This document shows, in pieces, positions 54,900 through 64,000 of a stretch of 64,000 nt of DNA. The stretch is from the NCBI GenBank assembly GCA_026545765.1, contig CM048843.1, forward strand, positions 89,343,050 through 89,407,049, given 5' to 3'. Made by a program: the position numbers and the translations under genes. The notes beneath the pieces were generated by a model, which did no database searches, had not been told where the DNA came from, and worked only from the letters and a program-made list of their open reading frames with translations. Each line of letters begins with the position of its first letter. Positions within the stretch are counted from its first letter, which is position 1. The DNA is from Plantago major. Its lineage: Eukaryota > Streptophyta > Magnoliopsida > Lamiales > Plantaginaceae.

Positions 54900-55130
54900 C
54901 TAATTAGGAAGAATTGTTTCGAAACAATGAAGTCCATCAAGCTCCAACGCAAATCTCGGTGTACTAGTTCTTCCTTTGGCCTTGTTTGATCCATCAATTT
55001 TCGACATCTGCTTCTTCACCTCATCGTTCTTCTTCAAGGAATCACGAGGAAACGTAACTGATCTCACTTTACTGCCGATGTAATCGGCGAAGAGTTCGTC
55101 GAATGGGCTGAAGAACGGGAACATCGACAT
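54900..55130 (-). CDS. Small protein of unknown function, copy 1
   Basis: A 76-residue intronless frame. The start at 55130 (ATGTCGATG) is chosen because it is shared with the duplicate, while a longer frame from 55175 is not. The N-terminus has a Phe/Pro-rich FFSPFDELFADYIG block, the middle is Lys-rich and polar, and the C-terminus RFALELDGLHCFETILPN is nearly unchanged between copies. No signal peptide or membrane span is evident. I do not recognise a named domain. A TATA-like box lies about 130 bp upstream. It is convergent with the BMT5-like gene, and the pair was duplicated together. Retention of the frame in both copies argues that it is real. Confidence 0.78.
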   Translation of the reverse strand: MSMFPFFSPFDELFADYIGSKVRSVTFPRDSLKKNDEVKKQMSKIDGSNKAKGRTSTPRFALELDGLHCFETILPN

Positions 55131-55260
55131 AGCTGATTTCAAGTACTGGAGGAGAACGGGGAATTGGAATATCACGTTTTTTTAGCTTTAAACTTGTGAA
55201 AGAGTGATTTTGGAATTTGCACGTGTCTTGTGACTTGAATTCAAAATTTAGTAATCTCGG

Positions 55261-55269
55261 CTATTTATA
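55261..55269 (-). promoter_or_regulatory. TATA box of the small gene, copy 1
   Basis: Minus-strand TATAAATAG lies about 131 bp before the ATG, and the same element is kept at 61467-61474 in the duplicate. Confidence 0.55.
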
Positions 55270-56352
55270 GGTGCGTACTGAAGAGGACCAAATTTGATCA
55301 GGACTAGGACTAGGACCGGCTTGTAAGGCCCGCAAATTAAGGCTATAAAAAATTTGGGCTTGGTAAAACACATCACTGCTGGCCCAAGTAAAAAACAATT
55401 GGAATTTGAGTGGGCTTCTATATATACTCTCGTGAAGGTTAAGAATTTATTTGGGGGAATTTTAGCCAAAGACCCTTTGACACCAAATGTTACAAAAAGA
55501 TCCAACATGAGTTAATATAGTGTTGTAGCTCAGAGATTATTGAGTTAATATAGTGTTCTAACTCAGCGAGTCATGGGTTAATATAATGATTTGACGCAAA
55601 AGATCTCGGTTTGAATTAAAATTTTGAGAGGGGTGCTAGCCTGTGATGAACCCATGATTTGGTCAGTTACATTAGATTTGGATTTGCCCTTGAACATTCA
55701 TCATAAATGGAGTTCGACCTTTGCACCTTTCAAATATGTAGTAGTAGTAGTAGTGTTTTGTCATTTAGAAATAATTATATCTAACAGAGATTTGATATTT
55801 CTAGAATCTGTTACAATAACACTTTTATAGGAACTAAAATGACACTTTCCTAGTTGGAGAATGCAGCACATTCAAGTTTGTTGTCTAGAAATCTTAATAA
55901 TGCTCGGGAAGAAGTTTGATATAGCACGAGTGAACTGTGTAAAGACCCTCCACGGATTTGTTTGGTTCGCTTACAAACTATTGCTGCGTGAAATATGCAC
56001 TATACGATAACTGTGCAATATACATTTTAGAGGCATACATCTCCTAGTACCTCTTATTTATCTAATTCGACAGACATGATCATTCCCAAATGTGCAAAAA
56101 ATAAAATAAAATAAATGATGATGACTCGGATTATTCTAAATCCCCTGCCTTCTTTTAAGCCTTTTTCATTTCACTAATATAATGCTCTAGTGGTTTCATG
56201 CTCAGTTCAATGCACACTGTATCCAATTTCCATACTGGGACTAGATTAGAGGTATCCATTCCAATAGACGGTTGCATGGACATCTAAAATATGAATAGGA
56301 TAAAGCCCTGAGGCAAGAGGGAAGGGGGTAATTTCAAACAATGTTTTCCTAT

Positions 56353-57270
56353 TGTTGATACTGGGGAGTGGAGATTCTTTATCAAAATCGGTTTCTCTTA
56401 TTATTTTTTAGATCCATTAGTCTAAGTAAAGAGACAACATGCCTCAATATTATTGATATGAGAAAATAAGTTTGACCCTAATTGACCAAGTTAAGAAGGT
56501 TTTCATTCAACAAGAGAAGGGTATGATATGAGGAAATAAGTCCGACCCTAATTAACCAAGTTAAGAGGGTCTTCATTCAACAAGAGAAGGGATGTTTCCC
56601 CAAAGAGGTTTCCCCTTAAAACATTTGGATGTTACTATTGTCAAAGTAAAGGAAGGTTCCCTTCAAAGGTTCCGACCTTCAGAGGTTTCCCTCTAGGGAC
56701 GTTCGGATCTTACTATTGTCAAGCAAAGAGAGGTTTCCCTATAAAGGTCCCGACCTTAAAAGGTTCCGACCTTAGGAGAGGAAAACTTAATATAACTTTT
56801 CACCTACAAGTTAAGGAACCGATCCTAGGGAACCCGACCTTAAGAATCCCGACCTTACTTGGTGAAGAGGCTACGACGCGTGACCTTCAAGCGCCACCAT
56901 GATCCAACGTCCAAGTGGCATGATCTGATTGGCCGGCATCCACGTGTCATGATTTGATTGGACATACTTACATGTCTCTTGGATCATCTCCTATAAATAG
57001 GAGGCCATTTCCCTCATTTAGAGGTAAGCATTCAATTGCAATATTTATCTCTCTACAAATTTAAATTGAGAGGCCCGAACTTAACTTGGTCAACCACCTC
57101 AATACGTTAAATCTAAAGTCCGGTTTGTCCGAGGCAAATCGGCCTAAAATGGTCTAACCCCCTACCTCTTATTTCAGGTTTTCCTAATGAAGTTCAACAA
57201 GGAGGTTCTCTAACAAGGTTCATAAGGCATCACACTTAGACTACTTTGGACATAACCGTTTTTATCAACA
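56353..57270. mobile_element. Probable solo LTR
   Basis: A 918-bp block starts TGTTGATA and ends TATCAACA, a perfect 8-bp inverted repeat with TG...CA ends. Inside is a repetitive purine-rich part (56460-56800 with repeated AGGTTTCCC, GGTTCCGACCTT and TACTATTGTCAA units) and then a core-promoter-like CTATAAATAGGAGGCC at about 56991. No gag-pol lies next to it. The flanking 5-mers (CCTAT and TCAAT) do not match well, so the target duplication is decayed or the exact ends are off. The paralogous segment lacks it. Confidence 0.6.
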
Positions 57271-57730
57271 TCAATTATATTATTCATCAATTTTAGTTCA
57301 AAGTATATCCCATCATTTGTACATTGAAAATATAAATATCATTCCAGTTTAATTCTAATCGACGCATGCTTACGGTTTGATACTACATTTGGACAAGTTG
57401 AGGGGTTTTTTTTATGTGGTTTTCCCGATATAAAATACAACCAAGTTAATTAAAGTAACGAAAGTTGTACCTACAGCTAAGTTAGTGATACAAAGCAGTT
57501 TGAGTTGGTTAACTATCCTCTCGATAGAATTCAAACTCAGATGAAGAATTGCGTAGATACTGGTGAGTGAGGCTTATTTAGGTCCAAACAGAGCAATAGT
57601 TCATTTATAATCTATCAATTCATTTCATTGTATTCTCAATTTTCCATGTTCTGGAAGTTATTAAAAAAAAAAAAAAACTCCTCATATTCTTTCGCATTTC
57701 TGCATATTATTATCCAGTATCAATTTTTCT

Positions 57731-57800
57731 CTCTAGAAAAATGCAATTATATCAGTATGACATGCAAGTGGTGTTTGACAGTATATGAACAAATACACGT
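57731..57800. repeat. Inverted dispersed repeat, partner at 63521-63590
   Basis: CTCTAGAAAAATGCAATTATATCAG and the following ATGACATGCAAGTGGTGTTTGACA match the reverse complement of 63521-63590 closely, with weaker similarity on both sides. Probably two copies of one transposon remnant in opposite orientation. Confidence 0.65.
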
Positions 57801-58065
57801 CCTTCCCATTTTTGTAGAGAAAATTCATGTCGGTTCTATTTTCTTAAAATTTACACAAAATGTAAACCTTGTAAAAGAACGGATGTAGTATTAGGTTGTT
57901 TTACATATTTTAACATATGAAATAATAACTCGATTTTATGCAAGTGAAATTGTAGTTAACTGAGTTTTTAGTTGCTTGCCAAACAGTCCATACTTTATCA
58001 TTCTCTCTCATATGCTTTATTACCCATTTATTACTTTGTCAACGTAATACATTCCCTACACGAGT

Positions 58066-58272
58066 AAGTCTCCTGAGAGACAGTCTTATGGAGGGACTAA
58101 AAGAGCGGACAAATATTACATCTATATCAAAAAACATTATAGGTTTTACTAAGGACATCGACGATATATATACATAAAAAATGATACAAAACACCAACTC
58201 ATAAAACATTACTAATATTGTTTAAAACATTATACATATATTTAAGAACATCAAACCGTCTCTCAGGTCTCT
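58066..58272. mobile_element. Short MITE with GTCTC...GAGAC ends
   Basis: The left end AGTCTCCTGAGAGACAGTCTTA and the reverse complement of the right end AGAGACCTGAGAGACGGTTTGA are imperfect inverted repeats around an AT-rich core of about 200 bp. A related end occurs at 184-208. No coding capacity. Confidence 0.6.
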
Positions 58273-59647
58273 CTCTAATAATATACATCTCTTCCAAGAC
58301 TTTATACTGAACAAATAGATATTTTAGTAATCCCTTAATCTGAGATAAAATAGTGTATTTAGTAAGTTACTAATATAACCTTTATTTATTGTTAATTTAC
58401 TTTTTTCACTCATTACTGTAACGCCTTGTCCTCATTGTGGGTTGAGGCCCGATCCAACCTTTAGGAGGTGGTGTTAGTCATGAACTGGTCTCTAGTTGAT
58501 ATATGATGTCCCTACAAGCCAATACATGCACTTTCCCATGCATTTTTCCTGAATCGAGAAACTTCTCGCTGGTCACCATTTTAATATATATTGATATGAA
58601 GCAAGTACGCGTAACTCTGAAGTCCTTATGAATGTATATTCGAAAATAAATGTGCACTTTACTTGTACAAATATCATGTTTATTTGGGGGTGTTGCATTC
58701 ATCCATTTTAAATTGTGTGACATCCTTATTGCAACTTGTATCTGGACCGAACGTCCGCCCCTTATGGCTTTTTTCGGTTGGTTTAGATGCTGGACCCACA
58801 TGCCAACATATGTACTTCCCCACGCGGTTTGCCACTAGTGCGCATCAGAATTTTTTTTTTCAATGTGTCACCCATTATAAGATTATTTCAGAGCAAGCTC
58901 ACTTATCTCTAAAGTTCTTACGAATGGATTTTCAAAAGAAAGATAATATGAGTAGTGTTTTATGTTACAATACATGTCTTTCATCTTAGCATTAGAGACT
59001 CTCCAATATGAGAGAATTGCATTTTTGGTCCTCTAACTCAAGTTCATCTAAAATTTTGGTCCTCTAGAATTTGTATATTTGCTAAGCTATGAAGTCGCAA
59101 CAACGAACAAGGATGAAGATGATGAATTGATGATAACAATGTTTAATAGTTGAATATGTTTGGGAGATTTGCATAGAATATTATATAAAATTCTATTGAT
59201 GAAATTTAATTAAATTTAAATAGGGGTATAATTGTACATTTATATTTTTGTATCAAAATAAAATCAATATAGCATAATTTAATTTATAAGATCGTATCTG
59301 GTGATCATCTAACGGAGATTTATGTTTAGATCGGTATACGAAGCCAACCTGATAATAGAAAAGTAATTCATACTTTATGTTTCAAGAAGTTATCATCTCT
59401 CTAAATATTTATTTTAATAATTTCATTTTCTTATTGTACAGGTGCTCACGAGAAAAAAGAAAGGGAAAGAAAAATGAACATGGCAATACTTTTTGGGATG
59501 TCATATGGTGAGGCTTTGATGCATGGTTTAGTGCATAATATATTTTTTCTTTCATCGAATCGTGATTGTATTTCGCATGTAAGTACTGCGTGCATATTAG
59601 CTAGTTAAATACTCCATGTAAGAAATTAAACACTCGAATAAACCAGT
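58273..59647. other. Gene-free spacer between the duplicated segments
   Basis: AT-rich sequence without a supported gene. Two similar clauses (AACTCTGAAGTCCTTATGAATG near 58612 and CTCTAAAGTTCTTACGAATGGAT near 58908) suggest an internal old repeat. GCATTTTTGGTCCTCTAACT near 59010 looks like one end of a decayed transposon. Confidence 0.4.
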
Positions 59648-60079
59648 TACTAGTTGATTTGTTTTTATATAATTATAGTATGGTTTGGCGCTCGTTTCCC
59701 TTATGTCTAGTCAACCTAGAATTTTTATATACGTTGACAGATTAACTAACTATAATAATTCATGAACACCACCTACGTATAAATCAACTAGCTTATTAAC
59801 CGGCTACATGGCAGACTGGCAGAGTGACTGGAAAGGCATCAGTTGGTGAATTCCGATGAGTGACTGGAAAGGTCAGACAACCGGCCTTTTAAACATCCAA
59901 CCAAATGTGCATATGTATCAGCAATCAATGAATAGATGTGTTATACGAAGAAACACTAACCTCATAATCTGTTACCTAAGATTCAATGCTTCACACCGTT
60001 AAATACTAGCACATTGATCATGTGTAATTACAAATTGACAATCACCTACTGAACACTATATAAGAAAGAAGAAAGAACA

Positions 60080-60923
60080 ATGGAATCAAGTGGTGAAGAT
60101 GAACAAGAAGAGATATGGATCAAGCATTATAGCAGTAAGCACCAGATGCTTCTTGTTGGAGAAGGCGATTTTTCCTTCTCCGCGTGCTTAGCTAAAGCCT
60201 TCGGTTATGCTCCAAAGCTCATCGCGACATCCTTGGACTCAGAAGGTATATTATGGTTTTAGCAGGGGAAAATGTCGATTTCTGAATTTCAATATTGATA
60301 CATTATAAATACATCCTTGTCATCTTAATTATAGTGGCACTGAAAGCCCAGTACCCTGCGTCAGAGGCTAACCTCAAGTCCCTGAAAGACCGAGGAAGCA
60401 CCACAGTATACGGAGTTGATGTTCGCAACATGTGCAATCATCCTAGCCTCATGAACGTCCCATTCGATAGGATCGTGTTTAACTTTCCTCATGCTGGCTT
60501 TTTTGGCAGAGAGCATGACACCTATCAAATTTGGTAAGTTCTCCAAATAACACACCTAGTCCCATTGGTTTTCGTTCATGATCTATATCTGTAACTTGAT
60601 CGATGAACGAATGTTTCAGTCTTCACCAAGATGTCGTTCGCAGTTTTCTAAAGAGTGCAAGGAACATGCTGAGTATGGATGGACAAGTGCATGTTACGCA
60701 CAAAACGAGTTACCCTTTTTTCCTGTGGGAGATTGAGGAACTAGGCAAGCAAGTTGGGTTACGACTACTTGAAAAGGCTCCGTTTTACCTCTGGGAGTAT
60801 CCAGGTTACAAGAATAGAAAAGGTTCCGATAATGGTTTCTCTTGGAGTGGCCGCAGCGATGCCACTTTCCCTGTTGGAGAATGTAGTACGTTCAAGTTTG
60901 TAATATCAAGCATACGCAAGTAA
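60080..60923 (+). CDS. BMT5-like (DUF2431) Rossmann methyltransferase, copy 2
   Basis: Three in-phase exons, 60080-60245, 60335-60533 and 60620-60923, give 222 residues, the same exon lengths (166, 199 and 304) as copy 1. GEGDFSFS, FNFPHAGFFGRE and QVHVTHKTSYPF are unchanged. Differences from copy 1 are scattered substitutions, for instance Gln to Cys at the exon 2/3 junction (CA|G against TG|T). TATATAA at 60057-60063 is unusually near the ATG; the matching bases in copy 1 read CTAGATAA, so the promoters may differ. Its stop lies 223 bp from the convergent small gene. Confidence 0.9.
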
Positions 60924-61146
60924 TAGTTATTATTTGAATAATTCGCTACTAGACTCCACGAAGAAGGGAAGATTCGACCATGATCTACAAACCACAAAGA
61001 AGAAAGAAATACATGCAAGTAAAAAGTTGAAGACGAGAAACAACAACAAATCACAACATATAATAGTTTATATTCGAAAGAATCGTTAACTTGCAAATTG
61101 GCAATTAACTAGACTAATACAAAATCCCTAGGCTAAAACAGATGAT

Positions 61147-61377
61147 TCAATTAGGAAGAATTGTTTCGAAACAGTGAAGTCCATCAAGCTCCAACGCAAA
61201 TCTCGGTGTACTAGTTGCTCCTTTGGCCTTGTTCGAACCATCAATTTTCGACATCTGCTTCTTCACCTGCTCATCGTTCTTCAATGAATCAACAGGAGAC
61301 AGAACTGATTTCACTTTCCTGCCGATGTAATCGGCGAAGAGTTCCTCGAATGGGCTGAAGAACGGCATCATCGACAT
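61147..61377 (-). CDS. Small protein of unknown function, copy 2
   Basis: A 76-residue frame of the same length as copy 1, starting ATGTCGATG at 61377 and ending in TGA where copy 1 has TAG. The MPFFSPFEELFADYIG start and RFALELDGLHCFETILPN end are kept, and changes concentrate in the middle (FPRDSLKKND against SPVDSLKNDE). The reading frame stays open further upstream to 61686, but copy 1 does not share this, so the shorter start is preferred. A TATA-like element lies 90 bp upstream. Function unknown. Confidence 0.78.
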   Translation of the reverse strand: MSMMPFFSPFEELFADYIGRKVKSVLSPVDSLKNDEQVKKQMSKIDGSNKAKGATSTPRFALELDGLHCFETILPN

Positions 61378-61466
61378 AGCTGATTTATAATTCAAACTTG
61401 AGAGAGTGATTTTAGAATTTGGCACTTGTCTTGTGACTTGAATACAAAGGTTTTCGACATCTCGGG

Positions 61467-61474
61467 TATTTATA
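61467..61474 (-). promoter_or_regulatory. TATA box of the small gene, copy 2
   Basis: Minus-strand TATAAATA lies 90 bp before the ATG, conserved with 55261-55269. Confidence 0.55.
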
Positions 61475-62290
61475 GGTGAGTGAGTGAGTCTTCCAATTCC
61501 AATCAGGAAAAGACTAGAGGACCAAATTTGATTAGGATTAGGACCGACCCTTAAATTTCGGTTTGGGCTTTTGCAAAACACATCACTGCTGGCCCGAGTA
61601 AAAAAGTAATTGGACTCTGGCTCAAGTAAAAATCCGCACTGGACGATTCCTAACTGGGCCAGGGGCTCATACACTAGGTTGAACAAATCTATGTTTTCTC
61701 CATTCCGAACATTCCCTTTAAATGGAATTCGACCCTTACACCTTACAAATATATGTTTTGTCAGATAATTATATTTTATACTCTTGGTTACAGACTATTG
61801 TCACGTGAAATATTCAATATTGTGTAATGTACATTTTGGAGGTATACATCTCCTGGTACTCTTATTTATCTAATTCGATATACATGATCATTCCCGTTCA
61901 CTCATAAAAATTGGATCATGACTTGAGTATCAAAAATCCGTTGCCTTCTTTTGAACTTTTCCATTTACAAAAAAAAATTCTACTACATTTTTCTTCTGAC
62001 AGAACGGATAAAAAATCTTCTCCTATCTTTTAGTCGTTCTTGATTAACTTGCTTTTTTTTTTGAACGACATTTTATTTTGATCCCATTATTCACTCTCTT
62101 TATCGTTCAGAAAAGACAAACTACATGTTTACAATCTCGTGAAAGAAACATTATTCAAAAGCACCTATCGAACCCCCTTTTCCAATCGAATCTACAATCA
62201 AGTTTAATTCTAATGGTGGAGGGTTTGATGTATACTTCTTGTTTGATAATACATTTGGACTACTCGAGGGGGTTTTTATGTGGTTTCCCT

Positions 62291-64000
62291 ATATCATATA
62301 GCATGACAGTGTTGGTGTACAATGGAGTACATTTTATCTCATTGTAACACTTTCAGATCAATGTCAAACCGCCAACTACGGGTCTTCTCAATTTATAGTC
62401 AAAACAATATCATAATATTCCGAGAAGAAATCGTGTAAGAGCATATAACGGTTGTTTTTTTCTGGGAAATGTGTCTAATAATTGGGAGTGGACGGTTGAA
62501 TAAGTTTCTTAGTCTTTTAGTAACGGGATCAAATATCAATCACAAAATGATCGAACAATAAGTAACCTGAGGTATATCTGCAAGAGGTGTACGGATCAAA
62601 TCCATTAGATTTTATTTGGATGAAATCCCATGTTTATCTGAATGAAGTAGTTAGTTGATTGATTTATTATTAATTATATAATTTAAAATAAATAATATAG
62701 ATAGTATTGTTTTTACGAATATATAGCAAGTAGACTACTTGGCCATCGAGACCAGTCTCATAAGAATGTCAATCACGTAATCTTTTGATAATTTCTATAA
62801 TAAAATCGACCAAGTAAAATGTATAGTTAGGTGATTACATCAACACATTCCATATGCAACAATGAAAACTAGCTACTAGTATTTCTTTTTTGTTAACCAG
62901 CTACAATTTGTCGAAATACTTGGAAGTATTTTACTCTAATTTTTTGGAACAGACAATTTTTTTTAATGATACTAAAGCAAAGCACAACGAGTATAAGAAA
63001 TGATCTAACAACTGTAGACTTGGGAGTATACACGTAAACTGAATTTTAGCGCGGTCGAAATTAAAACTGGATTCCGAAATTGTAAACTGAATTTTTATCA
63101 GAATTTTGAAATTTAGTGCAGGTATGAAAATTTTAGAATTGAATAGTACATTTGAATATGTTGTGTAAGAGATGTAAGAAGGTCTTTGAAGGAATTTATG
63201 TGCATTTAATGTTTAAGGCTCTGTTATCTTCAACTGAAAACGCATTCGATTCAAATGCCCATTCGATTCGATCAAATTTTGAATTATATTTTATACTACA
63301 ATTCAGTTCAGTTCAGTTGAAGAGAACAGAGCCTAATACTCTCCCCGTCAATCTTAACTTTTTTATATCTTGAACAGAAAAATATTTCTCCTGCTTTCTT
63401 ATTGGATAGACAAAATAGAAATATGTTTCTCTTTTCATTTATCTTTGCGAGTTTATTCATCTCAATTACGTGATAGACTAAGGAATTGACGGAAAGTATC
63501 TCTACAAAATTGGAAAGGACATCATGTATTTGTTCAAAAATTGTCAAACACCACTTGCATGTCATACTGATGTACTTGCATTTTTCTAGCGAGAAAAAAG
63601 AGTTACGGGCTAATAATATGCTGGAATATATGAGAAAATATGAGTGATTTTTTTTTTAATTATCAAAGGAGACCATGACTCCTTCCCCTTGCCAGGTTAA
63701 TTAAGTTCGAGCAAATCCGATTCTCTAAACAATATGTTATAGGAAAATTCACATTAAATTTAGAGTACCACTATATATATCAATCTAAATTCTCAAGAAG
63801 GTTACACCAAACACAAAAGCAATCATCCAAATAGAAGCAAGCTTCATTACATCAAATGGCACCTCATCACCCTTAAGCAAAACTTCTTTTTTTTCCTTTT
63901 TCTTTCTTTTTAGATGTTTAAACAAAACACTTTTTTCATTGCCTCCGCGCATTGAAAGGGTTGAATTAATATCACTTGAGAGAAATAGAACTTTCCAGGA
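62291..64000. other. Repeat-rich spacer at the right edge
   Basis: No gene is supported. 63521-63590 is the inverted partner of 57731-57800. TACTCTCCCCGTCAATCTTAAC near 63340 resembles one Stowaway-type end. The remainder is AT-rich. Confidence 0.4.

Larger units (their letters stand above)
53411..57420. repeat. Segmental duplication, copy 1
   Basis: This block carries the first BMT5-like gene and the first small minus-strand gene. Upstream, coding, intronic and downstream parts all match copy 2 (59648-62290) in the same order and orientation. After removing the solo LTR (56353-57270) the downstream similarity resumes at about 57340-57420 (ACATTTGGAC, GTGGTTTTCCC), so the LTR entered after, or is at least absent from, the other copy. 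Confidence 0.85.
59648..62290. repeat. Segmental duplication, copy 2
   Basis: Matches 53411-57420 without the solo LTR, at high identity in exons and still clearly alignable in introns and flanks. The offset is about 6.3 kb. Both genes in it are intact. Confidence 0.85.

Noticed and set aside
61147-61686. 179-residue version of the small protein
   Set aside because: The N-terminal extension runs through the TATA-like box and is not shared with the duplicate, so it is probably untranslated.

Overview
The window is plant nuclear DNA. Its genes have GT-AG introns, many of them short and AT-rich. They encode a DYW-type pentatricopeptide protein and a SCARECROW GRAS factor, which are land-plant families, and the spacers hold MITEs, MULE-like foldbacks, solo LTRs and a Ty3/gypsy element. 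The proteins look eudicot, probably asterid (perhaps Lamiales), but that placement is a family-level impression and was not tested. All splice sites were placed by eye from GT/AG, reading phase and known protein families.

Layout, left to right. (1) 1-13252: a 17-exon NOT3 (CCR4-NOT subunit) locus on the minus strand. Its splice sites are well preserved, but it carries an early stop and two frame-breaking deletions, so it reads as a recently dead gene; a solo LTR sits in one intron. (2) 13253-16365: a rearranged spacer with an inverted copy of the NOT3 upstream region, a 90-bp direct repeat exactly 2000 bp apart, and a MITE. (3) 16366-22186, plus strand: an intact PPR-DYW gene, then two broken gene pieces, one from a BIG-type ARF-GEF and one from a Werner-like 3'-5' exonuclease. 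(4) 23375-33904, minus strand: intact PECT1 (ethanolamine-phosphate cytidylyltransferase, 9 exons) and intact SCARECROW (2 exons). A duplicated PECT1 5' end and a MITE lie between them. (5) 33905-46334: repeat-rich spacer with a Stowaway-like MITE, two MULE-like foldbacks with 9- and 10-bp target duplications, and a complete but dead 5.1-kb Ty3/gypsy element with matching target duplications. (6) 47004-53047, plus strand: intact CACTIN, 13 exons. (7) 53400-62300: a segmental tandem duplication. Each copy holds a three-exon BMT5-like (DUF2431) methyltransferase gene on plus and a small convergent gene of unknown function on minus. A solo LTR interrupts the first copy. (8) 62300-64000: repeat remnants only.

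The genes do not form a pathway. PECT1 acts in phospholipid synthesis, SCR in root radial patterning, CACTIN in splicing, the PPR protein in organellar RNA editing, and the BMT5-like proteins probably in rRNA methylation. I found no undescribed biological system. The most informative signals concern genome change: the decaying NOT3 with its displaced 5' region, the linked gene-pair duplication, and tandem arrays in the first introns of two housekeeping genes.
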